Assembly: GCA_964344215.1 (NCBI GenBank)
Contig: CAYFMP010000100.1
Location: forward strand, 1-12,020
Origin: CAYFMP01 sp964344215
Lineage (GTDB): Bacteria; Pseudomonadota; Alphaproteobacteria; Rhodospirillales; Casp-alpha2
Direction of reading: 5' to 3'
DNA length: 12,020 bases
The notes under the pieces were generated by a model, which worked only from the letters and a program-made list of their open reading frames with translations, was not told the origin of the DNA and did no database searches. Made by a program: the position numbers and the translations under genes. Numbering within the stretch: position 1 is the stretch's first letter; every line of letters starts with the position of its first letter. Shown one piece after another: positions 1 through 6,125 of this stretch.

Positions 1-537
1 GGCCTCCGTTTTACCCTGCCAGACGACTCGCGGCGGGTCGAAATCCATGTCCAGGAACGTGACCGTCGCCGTCCCCTCGCCGATCGTCGCCGGCCACTTG
101 AAGATCGGCGTCTGCGTCTTGATCGTCCATTCGGCCCAGTTCTGGCCGTCGAACGGTGTGACGCGGCTGACGGTGGCGCCCGGCTCGCTGGTCTCCTCGG
201 TGACGACGATTTCGGCGCCGACACAGGGCGTTTTCTTGGTGTTGATCTCGCCGCCGTCCAGCTCGCTGGCGCCCTGGGCCACGGTGACCGTGCCGCCGAC
301 GATGGTTTCTGTCAGGCAGGTGCCGAAATAGGACAGGACCAGACGGCCCTCGCCGCCCAGCTTGATGATCTTGCCGGGATAGACGTAATCGAGAAAACCG
401 ACACCGGCGCCGGGCGCGCCGTCGATGGCCTCGACCATAGCCGCCGGGCTTTCCTGCTGGGCAAGCGCCGATGGCAATCCCGTCAGCAACAGACCGCTCA
501 ACAGGGCCGTATGTCCGAGCGTTCTAGCGAAAGTCAC
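1..537 (-). CDS. Exported protein of unknown function (N-terminal 179 residues; runs off left edge)
   Basis: Reading leftward from a GTG start, 179 codons stay open to the window edge, so the C-terminus is missing. An AGGAGG ribosome site (548-543) lies 5 nt before the GTG, and the next in-frame ATG comes only after the signal peptide, so GTG is the supported start. Residues 1-26 form a typical Sec signal peptide: Arg5, a hydrophobic TALLSGLLLTG stretch, and an ALA|QQ signal peptidase I site. The mature part is rich in beta-branched residues and glycine (LDYVYPGKIIKLGGEGRL, TIVGGTVTV) and has two cysteines (in FGTCLTE and KTPCVGA) that could form a disulfide in the periplasm. The body resembles conserved alphaproteobacterial periplasmic proteins of unknown role, but I recognise no named domain. 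It is divergent from the oxidoreductase operon and may share its control region. Existence of the gene is nearly certain; its function is unknown. Confidence 0.85.
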   Translation of the reverse strand, partial: MTFARTLGHTALLSGLLLTGLPSALAQQESPAAMVEAIDGAPGAGVGFLDYVYPGKIIKLGGEGRLVLSYFGTCLTETIVGGTVTVAQGASELDGGEINTKKTPCVGAEIVVTEETSEPGATVSRVTPFDGQNWAEWTIKTQTPIFKWPATIGEGTATVTFLDMDFDPPRVVWQGKTEA

Positions 538-580
538 GGAAACCTCCTCCGGCGCTATCGTGTCCACGAGGGTCAGAAGC

Positions 581-586
581 AGTATA
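581..586 (-). promoter_or_regulatory. Possible -10 element of the leftward exported-protein gene
   Basis: On the minus strand the hexamer reads TATACT, 5 of 6 matches to the sigma-70 consensus. It would start transcription near 574 and give a leader of about 37 nt before the GTG at 537. No convincing -35 is visible at 16-18 nt spacing (CTAGGC at best), so the promoter would need an activator or is only suggestive. Confidence 0.3.
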
Positions 587-637
587 CACGGGAATCCGAC
601 CAGGCCTAGACGCCGGTGCCGACAACGCCGCCCATGG

Positions 638-651
638 TTGACCCAAATCAA
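638..651. promoter_or_regulatory. FNR/FixK-type binding site (TTGAC-CCAA-ATCAA)
   Basis: The sequence matches the FNR/ANR/FixK consensus TTGAT-N4-ATCAA at 9 of the 10 defined positions, with the exact 4-nt spacer. Its centre is 644.5. A -10-like TAGAGT at 674-679 would place the start site near 686, so the box would be centred at about -41.5, the classic class II activation position. The genes downstream encode a 2-oxoacid:ferredoxin-type oxidoreductase, an enzyme class usually inactivated by oxygen, so low-oxygen induction makes sense. The site is nearly symmetric and could also affect the leftward gene, whose start lies about 100 bp away. The match is seen directly; the regulator's identity and activation are inferred. 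Confidence 0.7.
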
Positions 652-673
652 AGAATGCGCCGGGGCACGAGGC

Positions 674-679
674 TAGAGT
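674..679 (+). promoter_or_regulatory. Candidate -10 hexamer of the oxidoreductase operon (TAGAGT)
   Basis: TAGAGT matches 4 of 6 positions of TATAAT. It is chosen because its distance from the FNR-type box at 638-651 is the one expected when FNR occupies the -41.5 position and replaces a -35 element. It implies a leader of about 98 nt before the gamma-subunit gene. Confidence 0.45.
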
Positions 680-699
680 CGAAGTCGGTGGCGATGAAC

Positions 700-713
700 G
701 GCCGTCTTCGGCC
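700..713 (+). other. Small stem-loop in the oxidoreductase operon leader
   Basis: GGCCG (700-704) and CGGCC (709-713) form a perfect 5-bp stem with a TCTT loop inside the predicted 5' leader. A short open frame of 20 codons (ATG at 694, TAG at 754-756) overlaps it. There is no T-run, so it is not an intrinsic terminator. I see no match to a known riboswitch or attenuator. Confidence 0.3.
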
Positions 714-783
714 TCGGGCCGGACGGCGCGACCACCGCAAACCTGGGTATTCTTAGGACAAGGGCAGGGCCCCCGGAGGCGAC

Positions 784-1344
784 ATCTTTCAGGTTCGAAT
801 TCACGGCAGAGGCGGCCAGGGCGTGGTGACGGCGGCCGAGATGTTGTCGGCGGCGGCCTTCCGCGAAGGTCGCCACGCGCAGGCCTTCCCCAGCTTCGGC
901 TCGGAGCGCACCGGAGCACCGGTGGTGTCGTTCTGCCGCATCGACGACCGCGAGATCCGCCTGCGCGAGCCGATCCAGCAGCCCGACGCCGTCATCATCC
1001 AGGATCCGACGCTGTTGCACTCCGTCGACGTGTTCGATGGCCTTGAACCTGCCGGCTATATCCTGATCAACTCGACTCAGAGCCTCGAGGAGTTGAGTAT
1101 TTCCGGCTTCACGAAGACATTTCCCGAAGGCCATGTGTGCGCCCTCGGCGCCACCGAACTGGCCCTCAAGCACGTCAAGCGGCCGGTCCCCAACGCGCCG
1201 CTGCTCGGCGGCTTCGCGGCGGTGACCGGTACCCTGCACCTGGAATCTGTGGAAGCGGCCATCGCCGACAAGTTCCCGGGCGACGTCGGCGAGGCCAACG
1301 CCGCCGCCGCCCGCGAGGCCTTTCAGGCGGTCGAAATCGCGTGA
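784..1344 (+). CDS. 2-oxoacid:acceptor oxidoreductase, gamma subunit (PorG-like), apparent ATC start
   Basis: This encodes 186 residues of the POR_gamma family, the subunit that binds the CoA side and helps assemble pyruvate/2-oxoacid:ferredoxin oxidoreductases. The family signature RIHGRGGQGVVTAAEML is intact, followed by AFREGRHAQAFPSFGSERTG and the conserved middle around ILINSTQS. The reading frame opens after a TAG at 754-756 and contains no ATG, GTG, TTG or CTG before GTG 823. Starting at 823 would delete the RIHGRGGQG nucleotide-binding loop. Codon 784 is ATC, exactly where homologues begin Met-Phe-Gln, and GGAGG at 775-779 lies 4 nt before it. I therefore place the start at 784, as a true ATC start or an ATG miscalled as ATC. 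It is first in the operon, 19 nt before the alpha gene, and probably transcribed from the FNR-box promoter. Family assignment is secure; the substrate is not determined. Confidence 0.85.
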   Translation: MFQVRIHGRGGQGVVTAAEMLSAAAFREGRHAQAFPSFGSERTGAPVVSFCRIDDREIRLREPIQQPDAVIIQDPTLLHSVDVFDGLEPAGYILINSTQSLEELSISGFTKTFPEGHVCALGATELALKHVKRPVPNAPLLGGFAAVTGTLHLESVEAAIADKFPGDVGEANAAAAREAFQAVEIA

Positions 1345-1363
1345 GAAGGGAAGGAGCGGCGTT

Positions 1364-2626
1364 ATGCTGAAGCAGATCGAGGGATCGCAAGCGGTCGCCG
1401 AGGCCGTCGCGCTCAGCCGCCCGGAGATCGTCTGCGCCTATCCGATCACTCCGCAGACCCACATCGTCGAGGGCGTCGGCGCGCTGGTAAAAAACGGCCA
1501 ACTGGCCAATTGCGAGTTCATCAACGTCGAATCGGAGTTCGCGGCCTTGAGCGTCGCCATCGGGGCGTCGGCGGCCGGTGCGCGCAGCTATACGGCGACG
1601 GCCAGCCAGGGGCTGCTGTTCATGGGCGAGGCGGTCTACAACGCCGCCGGCCTTGGCCTGCCCATCGTCATGACCATCGGCAACCGGGCCATCGGCGCCC
1701 CCATCAACATCTGGAACGATCATTCCGACAGCATGTCGATGCGCGATTCCGGGTGGATTCAGCTCTATGCCGAGACCAACCAGGAAGCCGCCGACCTCCA
1801 TATCCAGGCGTTCCGCTTGGCCGAGGAGTTGAGCTGCCCGGTCATGGTCTGCGTCGACGGCTTTATCCTGACCCATGCCTACGAGCGCGTCGACATCCCG
1901 ACGCAAGCCGAAGTCGACGCCTTTCTGCCGCCCTACGAGCCAGTCCAAGTGCTCGACCCGGACGATCCCTATTCGATCGGCGCCATGGTCGGTCCCGACG
2001 CCTTCATGGAGGTGCGCTACCTGGCCCACGACAAGCAACTGCAGGCGCTACGCCTGATACCCGAGATCGCCGGCGTCTTCGGCGAGGTGTTCGGCCGCGA
2101 CAGCGGCGGCCTCCTGCACCCCTACCGGACCGACGGTGCCGAGGTCGTCGTCGTCGCCCTCGGTTCGGTCAGCGGCACCATCAAGGAGGTGGTCGACTCC
2201 ATGCGCGACGACGGGGCATCGATCGGCTCGGTCAGCGTCTGTTCGTTCCGTCCGTTCCCCTTGGACGAACTGCGCGAGGCCCTGAGCGACACCAAGCACG
2301 TCGTTGTCGTCGAGAAAAGCCTGGCCGTCGGCTTGGGCGGCGTCGTCGCCTCCAACGTCCGCATGGCGCTGCGCGGCATGACGACGCCGGTCTCCACCGT
2401 AATCGCCGGCTTGGGCGGCCGCGCCATCACCATGCCGTCGCTGCGCGCGGTGTTCGAGGCGGCGGCCGACGACCGCCTGCCGGACGTCCAGTTCCTCGAC
2501 CTCGACCATGCCGCCGTCGAGCACGAGATCGTCCGCGCTCGCGCCACCCGGCGCTCCGGACCGACCGCCGAGAACATCCTCAAGGCGCGCGGCGCGGCGA
2601 TGCCGCAACGCCGGAGAACCGGCTGA
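1364..2626 (+). CDS. 2-oxoacid:acceptor oxidoreductase, alpha subunit (PorA-like)
   Basis: This 420-residue protein is the alpha subunit of a pyruvate/2-oxoacid:ferredoxin oxidoreductase. It pairs with the beta subunit to form the thiamine diphosphate active site. The N-terminal pyrimidine-binding domain shows the YPITP motif (26-30), NVESEFAAL (54-62, with the glutamate expected to activate the cofactor) and YTATASQGL (76-84). The transketolase C-terminal-like domain follows, with VVVVALGSVSGT and FRPFPLDELREAL in the second half. AAGGAG ending 7 nt before the ATG supports the start. The gene ends in TGATG, sharing one base with the beta gene, which implies translational coupling. Homologues act on pyruvate, 2-oxoglutarate, 2-oxoisovalerate or phenylglyoxylate. 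Nothing in the sequence lets me choose among these. The architecture with a GltD-like partner recalls the Thauera 2-oxoglutarate and Azoarcus phenylglyoxylate enzymes. Confidence 0.93.
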   Translation: MLKQIEGSQAVAEAVALSRPEIVCAYPITPQTHIVEGVGALVKNGQLANCEFINVESEFAALSVAIGASAAGARSYTATASQGLLFMGEAVYNAAGLGLPIVMTIGNRAIGAPINIWNDHSDSMSMRDSGWIQLYAETNQEAADLHIQAFRLAEELSCPVMVCVDGFILTHAYERVDIPTQAEVDAFLPPYEPVQVLDPDDPYSIGAMVGPDAFMEVRYLAHDKQLQALRLIPEIAGVFGEVFGRDSGGLLHPYRTDGAEVVVVALGSVSGTIKEVVDSMRDDGASIGSVSVCSFRPFPLDELREALSDTKHVVVVEKSLAVGLGGVVASNVRMALRGMTTPVSTVIAGLGGRAITMPSLRAVFEAAADDRLPDVQFLDLDHAAVEHEIVRARATRRSGPTAENILKARGAAMPQRRRTG

Positions 2627-3642
2627 TGACCGACACCGCCGTCCAGCGCGTCAAGTTCTACCAGACCGGCACCCACACGGTCGGCAACCGCCTGCTCGAC
2701 GACGCCAAGCGCACTGTGCAGGCCAGCATGGAACGTTCCAACGCCATCACCTCGGGGCACCGGGCGTGTCAGGGTTGCGGCGAGGCACTGGGTGCGCGCT
2801 ACGCGCTCGACGCCGCCATGCGCGCCGCCGCCGGCAAGCTGATCGCCGTCAACGCGACCGGTTGCCTGGAAGTGTTCACGACGCCCTATCCGGAGACCTC
2901 GTGGCAGGTGCCGTGGCTGCACTCGCTGTTCGGTAACGCGCCGGCGGTCGCCACCGGCATCGCCGCCGCCATGCGGATCAAGGGTCGCACCGACGTCAAG
3001 GTGGTGGCGCAAGGCGGCGACGGCGGCACCACGGACATCGGCTTCGGCTGCCTTTCGGGAATGTTCGAGCGCAACGACGACGTGCTCTACATCTGCTACG
3101 ACAACGAGGCCTATATGAACACCGGCGTACAGCGCTCCAGCGCGACGCCGCCGGCTGCCCGCACCGCGACCACGCCGGCGCTCGGCGACGAGCCCGGCAA
3201 TGTCTTCGGAACCGGCAAGAACCTGCCGAAGATCGCCATGGCGCACGGTATTCCCTACGTGGCGACGGCCGGCGTTGCCGACCTCCACGACCTCGAGGCC
3301 AAGGTGGTCAAGGCGATGTCGTTCTCGGGCTCGCGCTACATCCACATCATGGTGCCGTGCCCGCTGGGTTGGGGGGCGGCGGCTTGCGACACCATCCGGC
3401 TCGCCCGCCTCGCCGTCGAGAGCGGTCTTTTCCCGCTGATCGAGGCGGAATACGGACGGGTCGTCTCGGTCAAGAAAATCCGCCGGCGGGTGCCGGTCGT
3501 CGATTACCTAAAGCCCCAGAAACGCTTCGCGCATCTGTTCAAGGGCGGCGCCGAGACCGACGGGCGCCTCGCCGCCCTGCAGCGCATAGCCGACGACAAC
3601 ATCGAGGAATTCGGCCTGTGCGAGGCGGAGGACGAGACATGA
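2626..3642 (+). CDS. 2-oxoacid:acceptor oxidoreductase, beta subunit (PorB-like, TPP and one 4Fe-4S)
   Basis: This 338-residue protein is the thiamine-diphosphate-binding beta subunit. The start overlaps the alpha stop (TGATG). Cysteines C48 and C51 in ACQGCGEALG, C80 in NATGCLEV and the late Cys of VPCPLGWG are the four expected ligands of the proximal [4Fe-4S] cluster. The thiamine diphosphate/Mg site is clear: GGDGG (130-134) followed by DNEAYMNTG (159-167), about 27 residues later. The C-terminal tail (LFPLIEAEYG...VPVVDYLKPQKRF) is typical of family members that are separate beta subunits rather than fused single-chain enzymes. The gene ends in ATGA, overlapping the flavoprotein gene by 4 nt, so equal production of subunits is likely. 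All catalytic motifs are present, so the enzyme should be functional. Substrate is unresolved. Confidence 0.94.
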   Translation: MTDTAVQRVKFYQTGTHTVGNRLLDDAKRTVQASMERSNAITSGHRACQGCGEALGARYALDAAMRAAAGKLIAVNATGCLEVFTTPYPETSWQVPWLHSLFGNAPAVATGIAAAMRIKGRTDVKVVAQGGDGGTTDIGFGCLSGMFERNDDVLYICYDNEAYMNTGVQRSSATPPAARTATTPALGDEPGNVFGTGKNLPKIAMAHGIPYVATAGVADLHDLEAKVVKAMSFSGSRYIHIMVPCPLGWGAAACDTIRLARLAVESGLFPLIEAEYGRVVSVKKIRRRVPVVDYLKPQKRFAHLFKGGAETDGRLAALQRIADDNIEEFGLCEAEDET

Positions 3643-5273
3643 GCGATCTGCCGTTCGCCATCACCTTGGACGCCGGCACCAGCCTCGCCAACCGGACCGG
3701 CTCGTGGCGCACCGAGCGCCCCAACTACGTCGATCGGATGCCGCCCTGCAACGACGCCTGTCCAGCCGGCGAGAACGTCCAGAAGTGGCTTCTGCATGCG
3801 GAGGAGGGCGACTACGAAACGGCCTGGCAGGTGCTGATGGAGGACAACCCGATGCCCGGCGTCATGGGCCGGGTCTGCTATCACCCGTGCGAGGACGCCT
3901 GCAACCGCGGCCGGCTCGACGAATCGGTCGGCATTCACGCAATCGAGCGCTTTCTCGGCCGCAAGGCCTGGGAGGAGGGCTGGAAGCCGCTCTACGACGC
4001 GCTTCCGTCGGACAAGCGGGTGCTGGTCGTCGGTGCCGGCCCGAGCGGCCTCGCCGCCGCTTACCACCTGATCCGCTTGGGCCACGCCGTCACCATCCGC
4101 GAGGCCGGGCCGATGGCCGGCGGCATGATGCGTTTCGGCATCCCCAAGTACCGGCTGCCGCGCGACGTGCTCGACGCCGAGATCCAGCGCATTCTCGACA
4201 TGGGCGTCGAACTTCAATTGAACGCCAAGGTCGACGACATCGAGGCGGCCTTCGAGAAGGAAGGTTTCGACGCCGTCTTCGTCGCCGTTGGTGCGCATCT
4301 CGCAAAGCGCATCGACATCCCGGCCCACGCGGCCGGCAGGATCCTCGACGCCGTCAGCGTGCTGCGCGACATGGAGACCGGCGCCGAGCCGCCGCAATTG
4401 GGCCGACGCGTCATCGTCTACGGCGGCGGCAACACGGCGATGGACGTGGCCCGCACCGCCAAGCGCTTGGGCGTCGACGAATCGATGATCGTCTATCGGC
4501 GTTCGCGCAAGGAGATGCCGGCCCACGACTTCGAGGCCGACGAGGCCGAGGAAGAGGGGGTGATGATCCACTGGCTCCGCACCATCAAGCAGATCGACGA
4601 GACCACCTTCACGGTCGAGAAGATGGTGATCGACGACGACGGGCGGCCGCAGCCGACCGGCGAGTTCGAGGAACTGGAGGCCGACACCCTGATCCTCGCT
4701 CTCGGCCAGGACGTCGACACCGAGTTTCTGGAGCGCGTACCGGAGGTCTCTATCGCCCGTGACGGCGTCGTCGCCGTCGACCTCAACATGATGACGGGAC
4801 GGAGCGGCCTGTTCGCCGGTGGCGACATGGTGCCGGCCGAGCGCACGGTCACCGTCGCCGTTGGCCACGGCAAGGCAGCCGCGCGCAGCATCGACGCTTA
4901 CCTGCGCGGCGAGGTCTACCGCCACCCCGACCGTCCCGAGCTGGCCCGCTTCGAGAACCTGAATACTTGGTATTACGAGGACGCGCCGGCCATCGTCCAG
5001 CCGGAATTGGAACTGGTGCGGCGCCAGACCAGCTTCGACGAGGTCCTGAAAGGCCTGACCGAGGACAACGCCCTGTTCGAGGCGCGGCGTTGCCTGAGTT
5101 GCGGCAACTGCTTCGAATGCGACAACTGCTACGGCGTCTGCCCGGACAACGCGGTGCTCAAGCTGGGGCCGGGCAAGCGCTTCGAGTTCAAATACGACTA
5201 CTGCAAGGGCTGCGGCGTCTGCGCCGAGGAATGCCCCTGCGGCGCCATCGAGATGGTCCCGGAGACTATTTGA
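3639..5273 (+). CDS. GltD-like FAD/NAD(P) flavoprotein fused to a 2x[4Fe-4S] ferredoxin (electron-transfer subunit)
   Basis: A 544-residue fusion. Residues 30-110 form the 4Fe-4S dihydropyrimidine-dehydrogenase-II-like domain (C37, C41, C80, C84, C88). Residues 126-420 form the flavoprotein: FAD loop VGAGPSGLAAAY (131-142), GGMMRFGIPKYRLP, NAD(P) loop YGGGNTAMD (261-269), YRRSRKEMPA (286-295), and a second FAD motif FAGGDMVPA (392-400). Residues 483-540 are a ferredoxin domain with C491-x2-C494-x2-C497-x3-C501-P and C522-x2-C525-x2-C528-x3-C532-P, preceded by two extra cysteines (C485, C488). Although GltD-like, there is no glutamate synthase large subunit beside it. The 4-nt overlap with the beta gene makes it the subunit passing electrons between the 2-oxoacid enzyme and NAD(P)(H). 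Similar partners occur in Thauera KorABC and in phenylglyoxylate:NAD+ oxidoreductase (from memory). Whether NADH or NADPH is used cannot be read from the sequence. Confidence 0.92.
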   Translation: MSDLPFAITLDAGTSLANRTGSWRTERPNYVDRMPPCNDACPAGENVQKWLLHAEEGDYETAWQVLMEDNPMPGVMGRVCYHPCEDACNRGRLDESVGIHAIERFLGRKAWEEGWKPLYDALPSDKRVLVVGAGPSGLAAAYHLIRLGHAVTIREAGPMAGGMMRFGIPKYRLPRDVLDAEIQRILDMGVELQLNAKVDDIEAAFEKEGFDAVFVAVGAHLAKRIDIPAHAAGRILDAVSVLRDMETGAEPPQLGRRVIVYGGGNTAMDVARTAKRLGVDESMIVYRRSRKEMPAHDFEADEAEEEGVMIHWLRTIKQIDETTFTVEKMVIDDDGRPQPTGEFEELEADTLILALGQDVDTEFLERVPEVSIARDGVVAVDLNMMTGRSGLFAGGDMVPAERTVTVAVGHGKAAARSIDAYLRGEVYRHPDRPELARFENLNTWYYEDAPAIVQPELELVRRQTSFDEVLKGLTEDNALFEARRCLSCGNCFECDNCYGVCPDNAVLKLGPGKRFEFKYDYCKGCGVCAEECPCGAIEMVPETI

Positions 5274-5314
5274 GGCGGTCGACGCGACCGATCGATATTA
5301 AGGAGGACTCCGCC

Positions 5315-5626
5315 ATGAGAGTGCATTTCCTGTTCGGTCCCGAAGACGAAAGCGAGGGAGACCACACGCTACCTTTCGACGTTCCCGCCGTCCCCCAGGT
5401 CGGCGACTGGGTGTCGGTGGCCAGGCCCGGCCAGTCGGGCACCGCCGGCTTCGTGGTCAGGCGGCTGCGCTGGGTGCTCGACTACCCGGAAGCCGGACCC
5501 TGTCAGCCGGCCGGCCGCGAAGCCGTCGGCACCACCAACGCCGTCACCGTCGAATGCGAGTTCGCCGTCGGCCCCTACGTCTCGGAGGAGCACAAACAGG
5601 CCTCCGGCGCCGACGCGGCGGAGTAA
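5315..5626 (+). CDS. Small conserved-looking protein of unknown function, last gene of the oxidoreductase operon
   Basis: A 103-residue protein starting MRVHFLFGPEDESEGDH. A strong AGGAGG site (5301-5306) stands 8 nt before the ATG, and the gap from the preceding stop is only 41 nt with no terminator, so it is probably co-transcribed with the oxidoreductase. It has no signal peptide, no membrane segment and one cysteine (in EAGPCQPAG). The core VPQVGDWVSVARPG...TAGFVVRRLRWVLDYP alternates hydrophobic and polar residues and looks like a small beta-barrel, perhaps SH3-like. A second strand-rich part, TNAVTVECEFAVGPY, follows. The acidic N-terminus and polar tail suggest a soluble cytoplasmic protein. 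I do not recognise a named family. A role as an accessory or regulator of the complex is only inferred from position. Codon use and ribosome site make the gene itself convincing. Confidence 0.8.
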   Translation: MRVHFLFGPEDESEGDHTLPFDVPAVPQVGDWVSVARPGQSGTAGFVVRRLRWVLDYPEAGPCQPAGREAVGTTNAVTVECEFAVGPYVSEEHKQASGADAAE

Positions 5627-5641
5627 GTAAGCGGGGACGGG

Positions 5642-6037
5642 CTAGGCCGGCCAACCAGTCCACAGACAACTCACCGCGCCGGCGGCGATCGAGAAGAAAG
5701 TCATCGCCATGCCGGCGACGCGGGCCTTCAGGTTGCGCTTGGTGAACAGGAAGCACTAGGCGTGGACCAGCCGGCCGGCCAGCAGCAGCGTGCCGGTGCC
5801 GTAGAGCACACGGACGTCGGTGCCGCCGATCTCGGCCAGCGCCATCAGCACCAGCGCCAGGGGCGCGTATTCGGCGAAATTGCCGTGGGCGCGTATTTTT
5901 CGTTGGAACTCGGCGTTGCCGCCGTCGCCCAGCGGTATCGCGTACCGATAGCGGCCGCGGACGATGGTGGCCGATAGGAACAGATAGAGGAATGCAAGCA
6001 GCGCCGCGAAGAGCGGCGTGACGGTGAGGGCGGGCAT
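5642..6037 (-). pseudogene. MAPEG-family membrane protein interrupted by an in-frame TAG
   Basis: Reading leftward from ATG 6037, the frame gives a small integral membrane protein of the MAPEG family (YecN-like relatives of glutathione S-transferases of eicosanoid metabolism). The first helix is PLFAALLAFLYLFLSATIV. The family hallmark RKIRAHGNFAEYAPLALVLMALAE is intact, and a further hydrophobic segment precedes GRLVHA. A TAG (5758-5756) then ends the frame after 93 residues. Beyond it the same frame continues for 37 more codons (CFLFTKRNLKARVAGMAMTFFSIAAGAVSC...) to a TAG at 5644-5642. These residues match the expected basic loop and last helix, so the restored length of about 131 residues is normal. 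This is a single nonsense change, either a recent mutation or a base-call error; TAC/TAT (Tyr) is a plausible ancestral codon. A GGGAG ribosome site lies about 9 nt before the ATG. The gene is divergent from the HxlR-type gene, which may control it. Confidence 0.8.
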
Positions 6038-6070
6038 CGATCGGGTCTCCCTGAATATGTGTTGTTTTAA

Positions 6071-6093
6071 ACTATTTTAATAATAGTCACTAT
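6071..6093. promoter_or_regulatory. Overlapping palindromes, candidate HxlR-type operator
   Basis: Within the AT-rich 88-bp divergent spacer there is a perfect inverted repeat ACTATT-TTAAT-AATAGT (6071-6087). Overlapping it is a second one, ATAGT-C-ACTAT (6083-6093). Three ACTAT/ATAGT half-sites therefore sit in 23 bp. The half-site resembles the ACTA/TAGT elements reported for HxlR-family operators such as the Bacillus YodB box. Its location between the regulator and the MAPEG gene fits repression of both. Binding is inferred. Confidence 0.5.
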
Positions 6094-6125
6094 GAAAAAA
6101 ATAACAACTGGTTTATGATGTTGCC

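Noticed and set aside
694..756. A 20-codon open frame (ATG 694 to TAG 754-756) in the leader, in frame with the gamma-subunit gene, as a leader peptide or as the true N-terminus if the TAG were wrong.
   Set aside because: Its ribosome site is poor and its arginine-rich sequence matches neither a known attenuator peptide nor the family N-terminus. The GGAGG at 775-779 and the homologous start position both point to 784.
1510..2625. Long open frame running through the alpha gene in another phase and joining the beta subunit in frame.
   Set aside because: Its protein is arginine/proline-rich, as expected for an out-of-phase reading of GC-rich DNA. The beta subunit has its own ATG at 2626 overlapping the alpha stop.
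3504..4925. Long open frame on the minus strand opposite the flavoprotein gene.
   Set aside because: Composition is typical of antisense reading (His/Val/Asp/Gly-rich), with no family motif or ribosome site; the plus strand clearly encodes the flavoprotein.
3639..5273. Annotation as glutamate synthase small subunit (gltD).
   Set aside because: It shares the GltD fold, but it has a fused C-terminal two-cluster ferredoxin and overlaps 2-oxoacid oxidoreductase genes, with no gltB nearby, so a glutamate synthase role is not supported.
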